The position numbers were made by a program, and so were the translations under genes. Of a stretch of DNA of 64,000 nt, positions 1 through 11,760 are shown in pieces. Each line of letters begins with the position of its first letter. Position 1 is the stretch's first letter. Source of the stretch: Auanema rhodensis (Eukaryota; Nematoda; Chromadorea; Rhabditida; Rhabditidae); NCBI GenBank assembly GCA_964057225.1, contig OZ059900.1, positions 9,992,501 to 10,056,500 of the forward strand, read 5' to 3'. The notes under the pieces were generated by a model. It was not told where the DNA came from. It saw only the letters and a list, made by a program, of their open reading frames with translations, and made no database searches.

Positions 1-1453
1 CTATTATTGAGAAGAAGATACAGAGATATAATGAGCTCAGTCTTAACATACTAAGTGCGAGCCTATATTATTTTAAGAAGGAGCATTCAGAGGATTGTCA
101 AAAATGAGCTAAGCTTCGAAGTTATCGTATCACTCGCTCACATCATTCAACTGGAAATGCCTTGAATAGGTTAGAAAAGGCAAAGAAACAGCTTGAGATC
201 AGTGAGGACCGCTAGAGAAATGTGTTTTGAAAATTTTTACTGTTGAAGCTTGTCGAAATCGTCAGAATTACGGCCAACTTTTGAAGAAAGATGAGAAGAA
301 GAGAGCAGAAATTAAAATAGTTGGTAAACTATTCAGCACTTCTGTAATGGTTAGGGCCTGTATGAAGAAGACCCCTCTGGTTTTCATCGATAGAAATACA
401 AATATTAACGCAAAATTTTAGCAAGAAGATGCGTTATCAGCTCTAGTAATTCCTTCATTGCAAGATAACTTCAGGAATAGCATCATGTTCATACAACAGG
501 ATTAGGCTCCAATCCATGGAGCCAAGACTACAATTCGCATCAAACTCGCCAGAATCCCATGGATTTAGCTGTCTAGATGGCTAGAAGATGCTATCAGGAT
601 AAAAACCTTTCAATCTGCTGATCATTTAAACAGGAATTACTTCTAACATGGAACTGAATAGTTGAAGAATATCTACGAGCAACGGTTGGATCAATAGAGT
701 GAAATCTGAAAACTTGTATAAAAGAATAAAGAAAATTATGAATGAATTCATATGCGAATATACTTATGAGCCACATGCTTGGGATTTTGGTATATCCATG
801 AAGTGTTGCATCTGAAACCCACATGTTACTTCAAATATTATAACAGACACGTTTCCTCCCTTCTTGCTTAGGGTTTCATCAATAAAACAAATTGAAACTA
901 CATTTTTATTCATATGGTATATACAGATTGTAACTAGAAATGGCATAGTTTATTCACAAGAATTCTTTCTATTCTAAATCTGTGTGAAAATACGGCAAAT
1001 GTTGAGATTTTCATTAATGATTGTATAGATATTCAATAAATTAAATAGAAATTTTAAAAAATTTCAGCAGATGGCCTTTCCAGTTTGATCAGAATGGAAT
1101 AGATGACTCTTGCTGTTTTAAAAAGTTCTTTCACAAAAAATTACTTGAAACAATGCGTTTTGAAAGTACTTTCTTTGTTGAAAACAGTAAAAAAAGTGTT
1201 CTTTCAAAGAAAAAGAAGAAAAACTGTGAGAACATAGAAAACGTTTTCTGAACAAACGTTTAAATCTACGTGCGATTTTCGAATATCAAACTATTCGCAT
1301 AGGCAAGTTACTATTGTCACGTAAAAAGGAGTGTGAGGGGAAGAATTTCATATTAATTTTTGATTCTTATTACGTCTAATAATGGCATCAAAGATATATA
1401 TAAAGCATAATCTCCTAAAAAAATTTCATAACGCTGTCGGTGTTTATCAAGTT
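1..1453. other. No gene recognised
   Basis: Open frames here are short, overlap on both strands and show no splice signals that join them into a longer protein. No RNA gene or clear repeat was seen. The left edge may hold the end of a gene lying outside the window, but nothing supports it directly. Confidence 0.4.
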
Positions 1454-2603
1454 TTAATGTAGATAGAAGCTCAACGATGCTGGATACTTCAAAAAACTTG
1501 GATCAACACTCAATTTCACCTTTAAGAAGTGAACTTTTTTAAATAGCCTCGTATATTTTCGATCCAGTTGGATGTTCCGCTCATGTTGCTCATTCATTTG
1601 GCTCAATAATATCTTCACCTTCTTCATATTTATTATCAATGCATCATCACTCTGCAATGTATTCAAACTTTGACCTTGTTCTTATCATTCCGTCTATCTT
1701 CCATCTTTTTAGTCTCTTCTTATACAAAAAAAGGTATTTATTTCTTCCATACTATCTCACTCATACCATGCATGTCGGTCAAACGTACTTGCTTTTGAAC
1801 TCGATCGACCAATTTCTTCAAGTATTGTAAACGATTGCTTTGGAACTGTTGAATCAATTCGTTTTTCATCTTCTTTTCCATCTCACGCCTATACGTTTCC
1901 AGTTCTATTCGATACAGCTGTGATGTTTCTGAAAATTTTGGTGAAATCCTAGCAAATCACATGTCCATAATTCTTATTTTCTTAACTTTCATATGATAAT
2001 CCATTTTTATTTTATTTTTTATTTTTTCATTTTATTTTATAAATGTAAAATAATATATTTATGGTTAACCTTTATAATCTGAAGACATTTGCATCAAGCG
2101 CTCACAAGTATCGATCAATAGTTTTCCCAAATCTTTTTGAATTTTGATCAATTCTATGTAGAATTCATCCAAATGACTAATGAGAATATCTTCATTTCTA
2201 TCCTTCATATTCACCATCTCAACCGCAATCAAATCACTAAATGATCTTTCATTGTTTATACCTATACATTTAACCTTTTTCATAAAAATATAATTAATTA
2301 TAGTTTCAAAAATCATACGTTAATTGCATAATATAGTCAAAAAATTATCTAAAAGTTGTCTTTGATAGACAAAAGATTGATTATATAATAACAAAATTGA
2401 ATCGAACATAGAACAAACCTATTCAATGGTTGTAATTTCTTTCCTTTTCCTGCATTTTCAATTTTTTGAATGAAATCATCACGAAAACAGTGAATAAAAG
2501 CTTCATGCTTTCTTGCTACCAATCTATAGGATTCAATGACAGCTTGTAATTGTGATTGAGCATTGTATAGCGAATCTATTTCATATGAAGTATTTGATGA
2601 CAT
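1454..2603 (-). CDS. Coiled-coil protein, four exons, function unknown
   Basis: Four exons join in phase on the minus strand: 2603-2419, 2245-2070, 1928-1767 and 1674-1454. The protein starts MSSNTSYEIDSLYNAQ and is about 245 residues. It is rich in charged and leucine residues with heptad-like spacing through most of its length (for example the stretch around TSQLYRIELETYRREMEKKM), so long helices or a coiled coil are expected. The second and third junctions are well supported: the codon split by the intron after residue DYK is completed by exon 3, and exon 3 ends in a GTATGAG donor. The last acceptor (after AACAAG) is weak, so the C-terminal 70 residues are less certain. No signal peptide or membrane segment is visible. 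A BAR-like or tethering helix bundle is possible, but no family signature was recognised. Confidence 0.6.
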
Positions 2604-3457
2604 TAGTGAAAAATGGAATAGTTATGTATAAATATAGTTAGTTTAAAAATTTTAATATATTTTTGAAGTGAGTAATATTGAAAGGTTAAATATCCTGAGT
2701 AAGTCAAGCATACTCTAATTCTTATATGCTTCATTAAACTATATACTATTACTACTATAGGTTAAAAATATAATATTATAGTTAAAGCATGAGAACGATT
2801 ATTTTCAAAATAAGAGATGAAGGAACAAATTTTGAAATTGAAAATAACATTTTGTCATCATAAAATGATGATAATTCCTATATTCATCAACAGTATTCAT
2901 TTATTTTTGATAACATATTTGAACCTGCTATCACGTTCTTGTACCTTATTTGTTATCTTAACATTCCCTTTTTCGGTACATCATGCCATAATCATGTCTT
3001 AAGGAACAATATTTCTATTTCACATGCTTATCATGTGATTAAAATCAACCATTTTAATTCACAAAATTATTCGTCTAAATGTCATTAATGCATTTGTCAT
3101 CATTTTTTCGTTTTCAATCTATCATATAATATAATCAATATATTTATGTGTTTTAATCGAAAAATAGTATAAAAATCAATGAGGGATCATACAGAAATGA
3201 AAAAAAAAAGATATTGGCTGCTAATTACAATCATGCGATAAATTCAATACATTAAAGAGAGATATGCATTTAAGAGTAGAGACGGAGAGGGGGCAAAGTA
3301 CTAGTGTATGGAAATTATTTTATGTATTTAAAAGAGAATTAGAGATTAATGAAAGAATGATAAAAACATAGCTAATAGTTGAGATTTCAGAGAGAATACA
3401 CATAATTCTATAGTTTGTATGATGTAGTGATTCTATCTGCCTTTCTATCTTTTCATT

Positions 3458-3488
<31 letters not shown>

Positions 3489-3510
3489 GGCTCTCTCTCT
3501 CTTTTGTTGT
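2604..3510. other. Intergenic region between divergent genes, with a CT microsatellite
   Basis: AT-rich DNA between the divergently transcribed coiled-coil gene and the bZIP gene. It contains a CT-dinucleotide run at about 3465-3502, interrupted once by a GG. The run sits just upstream of the probable 5' leader of the bZIP gene and may be part of its promoter. Confidence 0.45.
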
Positions 3511-3517
3511 ATATAAT

Positions 3518-3656
3518 ATGTGCGCGGCAAATGCTTGTATGTATCTATACATATGAAAAGCTGTGTGTAGCGCATATCGTTCTCTCTATCTATCGTTGCT
3601 TCTTTATCGGAAAAACGTTATACTCGGCTGACCATTCGTTTATACGCCACTTTTAG
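3518..3656 (+). promoter_or_regulatory. Probable 5' leader with upstream open reading frames of the ATF4-like gene
   Basis: Two overlapping short upstream frames precede the bZIP coding start: one from the ATG at 3518 to TGA at 3554-3556 (12 codons) and one from the ATG at 3531 to TAG ending about 3656 (41 codons). ATF4 messages in animals are controlled by upstream frames that delay initiation at the main start under stress (established knowledge). Whether this stretch is transcribed is an inference; a transcript start downstream of 3531 would remove both. Confidence 0.35.
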
Positions 3657-3747
3657 CAGACGCCTGTTCAACCCGTCCGCTTCTCTCATCATCCTCTCTG
3701 TGTCTGTTTCTTCGACCGCTCGTCAACCAATCTTATTGATTTTTGAA

Positions 3748-5016
3748 ATGGCTCACACATATCTGCATCGTGTAAGTTTATATTAATTATATATGTTTAA
3801 ATGAGAATTAAAGTTAAAAAAAGATTATTTTTGATCCAATTTAGAATTATTTCGATTCAATTACAGTTCAAAAAGTTCATTCTATGATAAACTATTTCCG
3901 TTTCCTTATCACATTTCGTTTAATCATTGATTGTTCTTTAGACACCTTCTCCACCTGCATATTCTAGCTTTAACAACATCACTACCTCTGTAGCCAATAC
4001 TTTCACTACTCCCTGTTGTCAAGTAAGTTTTTGAATCAGAATATAGTATTGATTATTTTCCAGCATACTATTTGTTTTTTTAAAGCATTGTTAATTATTT
4101 GAAATTATAGGAAAGCATGTGTTGGGTTTGTTGAGGCTGCAACCCCCGAAATTAGTAATTACAATACAAGCTTTGTTCCAACTCATCCATATTCGCTGCC
4201 TGAATTATCCATTCATTCCGATTTTACTTCATATAATCCTCAAGAACAACAACAATCGATCAATACTTCAATCAATCCATCAACATATATTTCATCAGAC
4301 AATTCATACACATCACCATCATGTATAAACTTTGATAATCAATTATCTTTATCGCCGAGCTATCGCTTACAAGAAAAGGTATTTTCATACAAATATACAA
4401 ATCATTATATCATCTTTATAGAATGAGATATTAGAAGAAATCGTTCGAGAATGCGAAGCCATTATCGATAGACAGTCCTCTTCATCACCCAGTTGCTTAT
4501 CACCAACATCATCCTTCTCATCCTTGGTTAGTTTATGCTGTTTTTATAAAGTATAGTAAACATGACATTCTCAATTTGCCAAATTTAAACACCTTCTATG
4601 ATGAAAAAGTGTGAAAAATAATTTTTTCTTCCAGGAATCATCACCAGAACCATCATCTGATGGTAAACCTGTTCATCGTGTTCAACGGAAAAAGGTATTA
4701 TATAAACTTTATATTACACATAGGCTGATTATTATATATTTTTGAATATTTTATAATTATTTTTACAGGAGCAGAATCGAGCTGCTGCTATTAGATATCG
4801 TGAGAAAAAGCGGAAAGAACGCGATGAGCAATTTTCCGTTATGAACGATTTACAAGTAATTAACAAGCAATTGCGTGGAAAGGTTTTATATAGTCTTCTC
4901 TAATCTATCTTATTTTATTTTTTTTCAAGGTTGATGATATCTCTCGCGAAGTGGCTGTTATGAGAAAGTTAATTATAGAATTAGGAATTAGTCCAGAAAC
5001 TGACCGGCTTACATAA
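3748..5016 (+). CDS. atf-4: ATF4-like bZIP transcription factor
   Basis: Seven exons join in phase: 3748-3771, 3942-4022, 4136-4378, 4422-4526, 4635-4694, 4769-4882 and 4930-5016, giving about 237 residues. The C-terminal part has a basic region with the ATF4-type pattern NRAAAIRYREKKRKER followed by leucine/valine/methionine heptads (NDLQVINKQLRGK and VDDISREVAVMRKLI), so it should dimerise and bind CRE/CARE-like DNA in the nucleus. The N-terminal half is rich in Ser, Thr, Pro, Asn and Gln, as expected for an activation domain. ATF4 drives amino-acid and stress-response genes. Three AG acceptors lie close together before exon 3 (after 4110, 4115 and 4135). Only the third keeps the frame; the first ends translation after seven more codons. 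The symbol follows the C. elegans name for ATF4-type factors and is by family resemblance. Confidence 0.82.
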
Positions 5017-6156
5017 AACACATAGTTATGTCTAACTTATGATCTGAATTGTTGTTTTTACATATAATAATAACCAGCTAACTATTTAACTATATCTTCT
5101 ATTCATATATATTTTATAATTTTTGTATTGGAACACAAGATTTGTAAAGTAATCCTACATTTTTATGCTTGTTTTTTTTCTAAAAAGGGGGAAATAAACA
5201 AAGAAAATAACTTATTTATTGATCAAATATTCTTCAAACTATACAAAAAAAGTTTGAAAATGAATTATAATCTGGTAAAATCGCAACAATTTGCAAGAGA
5301 ATTACTTAACAGATGGTTAATGCTCTAAACTTCTTACAGAAATGCCGCCCTCATCAATGTCTCGAAAAAGAATTCGAAGACAATTTTAATATAGCTGACT
5401 ACTTGCTTAATGATGCCAGCGTAATTAAATGTTGTGCCAGCCTCTTCTTATACTCCCAACGCAACAATACACTCGTTTTCTTCATCATGATCTAAGTTAG
5501 ATCAATTTTTGGTCAACAGACGGACAATTTGTTTGTGAACTAATAATTTTCTTTGCATTTTTCATAAGTTTAGCTTTTCAAGTTACTTTGAATGTTTTAT
5601 GGATTTAGTTTTTCTTTTAATCTTAAAAATTCTCATTCAATAAAGAAATTGGATTTATACATTCAGTCTTGGCAAACTTTAACAGCTGAGACCGCTCCTA
5701 TTTAAACTTAACCAACTTCAAAATAGTTCAAACAACATTATATCACAAGAAGCCTGTAATTTTATTTTTTTTCTTCGTTCAACAATTTAATTATTTCGTT
5801 TTTTATTTTTTTTGATTGATAAGTATAGGAAGAATGAGATTTATGGAAGCTTGACCCTGTAATTCTTACTGCAATTTTCAAAACTTTAGTACGTCGTACT
5901 CAACATATCCTTTTTCGACGAAAAAAAGATGAAGCTTCTTGTAAATTTCTATTCAATTTTGATAGCGAAAAGAGTTTTTCTTCTTCTTTCAAACACAGAC
6001 ACAATGTTTGATGAATGTCTTTTGGCACTGCCATCATTGGGCCAGTAAGATCCGCCTTGTTATATTTGGTTGCTTCTTTATGAAAGAAAAGAAAATTCAG
6101 AGAGCAATCAAATCAGTGGACTTCTTCTTATTCTTCCTTTTCTAAAGCTAGTGGAC
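5017..6156. other. Intergenic, no gene recognised
   Basis: This is the 3' flank of the bZIP gene followed by AT-rich DNA. Short open frames exist but lack splice context and protein-like composition. Towards the end, a pyrimidine-rich tract and AG at 6133-6146 precede the next coding start and could be a cis- or trans-splice acceptor. Confidence 0.4.
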
Positions 6157-7040
6157 ATGCGTGAATATCTTAAATTAGGCAACAAGCCTTCAACAAGTTC
6201 TATGGGGCAGATGGTTTCGTCTCCAGAGATTGCACAAATTTCTCATCGTCTTGTACTAGCCACTAGCACTTTGCGTGTCAAAAATTGTGAAAAAGTTCAA
6301 GCTATTGGCTTAGCCAGATTTGACGCGGGTTTTTCTTACAATTTTTTTAACTTTTTAGCTCTCGTAATTACATGAGATCATGTACTATTCCAATTTTTCA
6401 AATGCAATAACTACTAGTAAGAGATCTTGCATTTTCATTGTGCATGATCTTGGGTCTTATGCTCAAGTTGACAACTATTTCAGTCAAACTTTTTCAATTT
6501 TGGCCATATTTAACAAATGTTTTCTTGAAAATTTTGTAGAGATTGAAATATACGCATATTCTATGATTTTACAAGTTTAGCTACTTCATTCTATATTCAT
6601 TAATGTTTACAGACATTATGCCCCAACCATATGCAATTAACGTCACCCAGTTTCCGGGATTTGACGCGCAGACACCTGGACCACCAGTTCGAGGAGGCGG
6701 CTTTTTTGGAGCTGTAATAAGCCAGATTATCTTTATTTTAAAAAAAAATCAAAACTTTTACAGGGATTATTGCGTCCCCGGCCACTACAGCCAACAAACT
6801 CAAAAAAGAAAACATATTCAATGGCACCACTTTCGGAAGCTGATAGTCAAGATGAAGCTGAAAAATATGTCAGTATCTCTTCTGCTTCTACCTTTTGGTT
6901 ATTTTTACCCCTCATTATCGCTTTTCAGTCACTTTTGACAAATGAACGTGGGAAGCTTTCAAATAGTGGAATAAGACGAGGGAAATTCTATCAAATGTCA
7001 CAAGATGAAACATTTGATCTACTATATTATTTGAATCAAG
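6157..7040 (+). CDS. Four coding exons, probably an alternative N-terminus of the K2P channel gene
   Basis: Four exons join in phase: 6157-6328, 6613-6713, 6764-6868 and 6929-7040. The peptide begins MREYLKLGNKPSTSSMGQ, has a Pro/Gly-rich middle (TQFPGFDAQTPGPPVRGGG) and ends SQDETFDLLYYLNQ plus one base. The last exon ends with a G before GTTAGT, leaving phase 1. No usable stop or nearby acceptor follows (the next AG would make a 23-base intron). The same phase-1 end with G is needed to enter the shared channel exon at 24556, which lies 17.5 kb downstream with no other recognised gene body between. The exons are well supported; membership in the channel gene is inference. No domain was recognised and no signal peptide is seen. 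A separate gene with an unfound 3' end is the alternative. Confidence 0.55.
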
Positions 7041-10012
7041 GTTAGTTAAATTTTCAATTTCAGAATTATTGACATTTGAAGTAGAGTAATCGATATTATA
7101 ATGCATATCGTCAACAGAAAATGTTATTTTCCTTCTTTTTTATTTGAAATAATCGTTCTGTGCTACATCCTCAATGTGACTTGAAATGAGATGATTCATT
7201 TGTATGCATCATATCATACATTCATCTTTTCACTCTTGAATATTTGTACTCTTAGCCGGAACAGATGAAAAAAAAGAACAAAAACGAGTATGTAAAGTAT
7301 TAATGAAGGCAAAAAGGAAGCCAATTCATGTAGAAACTTTATTGATATTCACTTTTTATTCAAAACTTTTAAACTGACATATTGAACTTTGAGTAGATAT
7401 GCATAGCATAAGCATTTTTATGAATAAGAACAAGAGAGCTATATGAACTATTATACATAGTATATGCAAAAATTATAATACACAGTCTTCAAAAATTTTG
7501 GTATTTTGAAAGATAAATACGTTAAAGGATCTTAGAAGTATGCTTAGCCTCAACAAGAAAAGCAGCTCATACAAGCAGATAGTTGTTCCTTTTTTTGTTT
7601 TTTGTTGCCATCTTCATATTCTCTTCGTTATTTTTTTGTTGAAAAAAGTATAAACGAATGTTGGAATTATCTATTTTTTCTTCAGCTCACAAGTTGATTC
7701 CTTTTTTTCCTATTTTTAGTTACAAAGACAAAAATTTACGAAAAAAAAGGATACAAATGATGCTGCAATCGTATATGACATGACACCGTGGTTCATTCTC
7801 AAGCTGCTGTATGTGCAGTTGAACCATTTTGTATTATGCTAGCTCTTCAATATGTTCTGTTATTGCTGTCTAAAAATCATGTAATGCCTACACTTCCATT
7901 TATTATGTCACAATGAATGGCTTTCATGATTTCTGAAACAGTTAAACGGACACAGTAATGAATAATTAAATCGTAGACCGCACTGAGTAAGAAATTGAAG
8001 AATATATCCTATAATCTCAACAGCATTCATCCACAACATCCATTTATTGTTCTATTATTTTATTTATATTTTAATATATATACATAAATATATATTTTTT
8101 CTAATAGTTAGCTATTTCGAGAAAAAAAATACTATTGAAAAATCAATAAATCTCAAAAATTCACTTGCGAATAATTTTTTTTCGACCTACTATACGCTAT
8201 TTGATCTATATGCCAATGCTATTTTGCTTTTTTTCGCTAAATTTCTTGTTTGTTTGTCTATTTACATAAACCAAATTTATAAAAAAAACCTGGTTTTAAA
8301 AAGATTGCTTCATTTAATGATTGGGCTATTGCTTGAATGTAAATTTTTCACATTTTTTTCGCTGCTTTTTCATCTCTTCTACTGACCAGTCATCTGTCAT
8401 TATGTCATTCCTCCCCCCTTTATACTCATGTTTGATATCGGTTAATGATCATTGTCTGTGCACATTTATAAGAAGTGCTGGCAAGTTTTTATCCGAAACT
8501 TGTCGTTTTCATCTTTTTTCGTGCTTTTTTTCTATTTGTAAGGGGATTATATTGGAATTTTTTAATTTTATTCATCTAATCTTATGAATAAACTATATGA
8601 ATGGCTTTTTTATATTTCCACATAAAAGCATTAGATTAAATGAAGTTCATCTCTCTATGACCTTTCATGTAGCTTTGTTGTATTTCATCAAGAAACTGCT
8701 TAGACGTTTAGTAATTATTGCACTCATGACTTAGATGAGAATAGTTAGAAGCCTATAAGTCCATCTATCTAAATAAGAGATATATTATACAGATGTAGGT
8801 TATGGTTTATAAATAGACGAACATTCGAAATATAAACATAAAAGTCTTTTCTCACCCAAATTCAACGAAATACACAGCAAGTCAACAGGCAAATCTGTTC
8901 TCCTTGCTCTGTTAGTTTCATATGAGCCATCCATTTGCTACTTTTCTCTTCATAGTTTTTCAATTTCTCTAAATCTCTCATATTCTTTCAAACATATATT
9001 TTCTTTTTTCTGTTCTCTCACATTTGTTCTTCTTCAACACCAACAATATACATGGATTGGAGCAGAAGGAAGAACACGTCGCCTTTCCCCCCACTCCACC
9101 ACCACCAACACTCACTTACTCGGCATATCTATATTATGAAGAGAATAAGGAACAAGAGAGAATAAGAGAACAAGACAAGAGAAAGATGATGATGATGATG
9201 GGAGCAAGAAAAGCTAAGCAAAACTCATGTGTGTTCCCCGAATACTCAGAAGCAAGTGCCCTAATCCTATCTGTTATTCTTCCTTTCAATATAACTCTTC
9301 AAGTCATTTTCGGCCTGTATCAAGTGTTCTTGTTCTGCATTGTCAAAGACAGCAAAAGCCTTACACTTGGAATCAATTTATGAACTTTTTTTGTCATTCA
9401 ATTCATATAGGCTGTTCAATTTTATAGTTTACACTTGAAAGATAAATATCCAGCATCTTTTTGTGTATTGTTTTTTTCATTTTATAAAAATTGTCTTATT
9501 TCGTTCATTTTTTTGAACTCAAACAAGGACTTTTTTCACATTACTATGTGAAGCAGGAGACGCTTTACTGATATCATTTAACAAAATGTTCTCATTATTA
9601 TGTTCGTTTGTTCTATTGATTAACGTAACTATTTTAATTCAGACATCTGCTTGACCTTTGATATAACTTGTAAGGAAAAGCCATAATCATTGAGCTAGAT
9701 TATACAACCATTGTGGTTGTTGTTACTATCCAGTTTTCTTTTTGAATTTTGTGAAGCTTAATTCAAAATATTCAACTATATTCTTCATTCTTCTATATAT
9801 TCAGCTTATCTATATTTTATTTTATAGTATAATTAGATTAATTATAACATATAGTTATACAGAAAAATATATAGTATATATCATATTATTCATTATCAAC
9901 TTAATCTGCAAAAAAAGGAGCTGAAACCAGCGAACCGTTAACTCAACTCAACCGACATCGTTACTTCCTTCTGTTGGGCAACAGCTTCTGCATAAAGTTT
10001 CTATATTATCTA
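7041..10012. other. Long non-coding stretch, probably intronic
   Basis: AT-rich sequence with T-tracts and no convincing exon. A somewhat GC-richer patch at about 9050-9240 has a long open frame made of low-complexity Pro, Glu, Arg and Met runs, which looks like chance. If the exons at 6157-7040 belong to the channel gene, this is intron. Confidence 0.4.
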
Positions 10013-10064
10013 ATGGAACATAAAAAGAAACTTCTACGTAAAATGGTCATATTTGACATGCCGG
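10013..10064 (+). CDS. Short candidate first exon of the K2P channel gene
   Basis: An ATG opens a 17-codon peptide (MEHKKKLLRKMVIFDMP) that ends in CCG G followed by a perfect GTAAGT donor, leaving phase 1. The phase fits both the exon at 11590 (starting TC) and the shared channel exon at 24556 (starting AT). The exon is short, so the evidence is the strong donor, the start codon and the phase. It would give a basic N-terminus. Confidence 0.4.
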
Positions 10065-10764
10065 GTAAGTTTTATTTGTTCTAAAACTCTTAGACATAGT
10101 GGTGAAAATAAAATATGTTGCATACATTCATCTACACATAGTTATAATAGTAAAATGCTATAAATATAGACTTTTTCCATTAAATTGTTGCATACCAATA
10201 TCTTTCTATTACATTCTCTTCTCATTCTTATTCTCATTCTTTTTCTCTCTCTTTCTCTATCTCTCTAACTTGCTCTTCCTCTCCTAGCTTCCCCTTTTCC
10301 ATCTGTATTGCAATCGTTTCTAAATTACTTTGAATGCCACAGCAAAACTTAATGGAATAAGAGAAAGGTTAATGTACCTCTCTGATCGACGTCCACCCCC
10401 CACCCGCTTTCAAATAAAGCAACATGGAGAATTAGGACTGAAAAATAGAAAGAAAGAGAGAGAGAGAGAGAGCAATGTATTTTAACTAACTGACAGACTC
10501 TAAGAACGAAAGGTTAACAGACAGCAGTATCTCTGCGGGGTACATTGTGCACAGCCTCCCCCCCCCCTTTCTCCTATAAAAGTAAAAACGTAGAAGCACA
10601 ACTAACGGACTTCTTATACTGCCGTACAACATTCAACCAGAGCCAAGTAAATCTAGCTACTTGTCCATTCTTATGAGTTTTCATGCAGTTTTGTTGATGT
10701 AATTAGCCAAGTCATCCCTTCAAAAAATATAATATTGGACTAATCTGTGTATTATCATCTTGAA

Positions 10765-10818
10765 ATGCCAGGACAATCGCATAATTCTAAGTCAACTATG
10801 TGTTCTCGGGTTCAAAAG
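10765..10818 (+). CDS. Short candidate exon with start codon, phase 0
   Basis: The peptide MPGQSHNSKSTMCSRVQK ends at a strong GTATGT donor. Unlike the other candidate first exons here it leaves phase 0, so it cannot splice directly into the shared channel exon. A possible bridging mini-exon of 34 bases follows the good acceptor CTTTTTTTAATAG near 11176 and would convert phase 0 to phase 1, but this is speculative. Confidence 0.3.
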
Positions 10819-11589
10819 GTATGTTATTATTAAATTGTTTTGTTTTAATTAAGTAACCGCACAACACTTTCACTACTAAGAATAGTAATTTCTATAAATT
10901 CTTCAAAATATTAATTTTTCATGAATTTTGCTCAGTATAAGCTAATTTATATCTAAGTTATAATAAAATCTTTTTTAATTCAAATATCATTAAATTAAAC
11001 ATAAAATTATATTTATAGTTACTGTAATAGTTTTAATTTCGAATATATATCTAATACTTTCTCTTCTTCTCTTCCTATATGAGAAATCTGTTGTGTTTAG
11101 CACATTACTGTATTTTAAATTCTATCTAACATACTTCTTGAGTTAATTATATTTTTTTGCACTTTTTTTAATAGACAAAAGAGGTTTTGATATTCTTTTG
11201 TCTTTATGGTACAATAAAACAAAAGCTTTCTGGAAATCTGGTTGAATACGCATAGTTCTCACACATTGTTTTAATTTCTAAGTGATTCAATAGGTTTTGA
11301 TACGTGGTCAGTATTTTCCTAAATTGCCTTTCATTTCAATAAAATGAAAACCTATTTCCTTATGTTTCAAAAGTGCAGTTTTTCTTATATTTTTTCGTGT
11401 GAAAAGTACAATAAACTTTGGTCTATCGTACTAAACTGTGATTCATAACCGGAACTTATTAAGAAGCTTTAACAAATGTACCGTAAATTCCTCTTAGAAT
11501 ACTTTGTTCTTATTTCACATTTAGCATGCATTTTGCATTTTTATTATTTTTTATCAATAAGCTAATTATGTGTTAATTTTGGGCGCCAG

Positions 11590-11760
11590 TCTTTGTCACA
11601 TGGGCTTTGCGCTGTGTGCGTGATTCTCTTGTACAAATAGATCCAATATCATCCGCGATTACGTATGATTCATCATCATCGGCTAATAAGGCATTGCCGA
11701 CCATATCTCGGACACCATTGTTACTACAATTTACACCATTTGGTGCGGCAACTAATTCAT
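11590..11760 (+). CDS. Candidate internal 5' exon of the K2P channel gene
   Basis: The exon enters after GCGCCAG in phase 1 and leaves in phase 1 at a GTGAGT donor. It encodes a Ser/Thr/Ala-rich peptide beginning FVTWALRCVRDSLVQIDPIS and ending PFGAATNS. It contains no ATG, so it needs an upstream exon; the one at 10013-10064 matches in phase. Being 171 bases and phase 1 at both ends, it could be included or skipped without changing frame. The base composition is less AT-rich than its surroundings, which supports coding. No domain was recognised. Confidence 0.45.

Noticed and set aside
9024-9427. 119-residue open frame with Pro/Glu/Arg and Met runs
   Set aside because: Low-complexity composition from GA-rich DNA; no splice signals joining it to neighbours.
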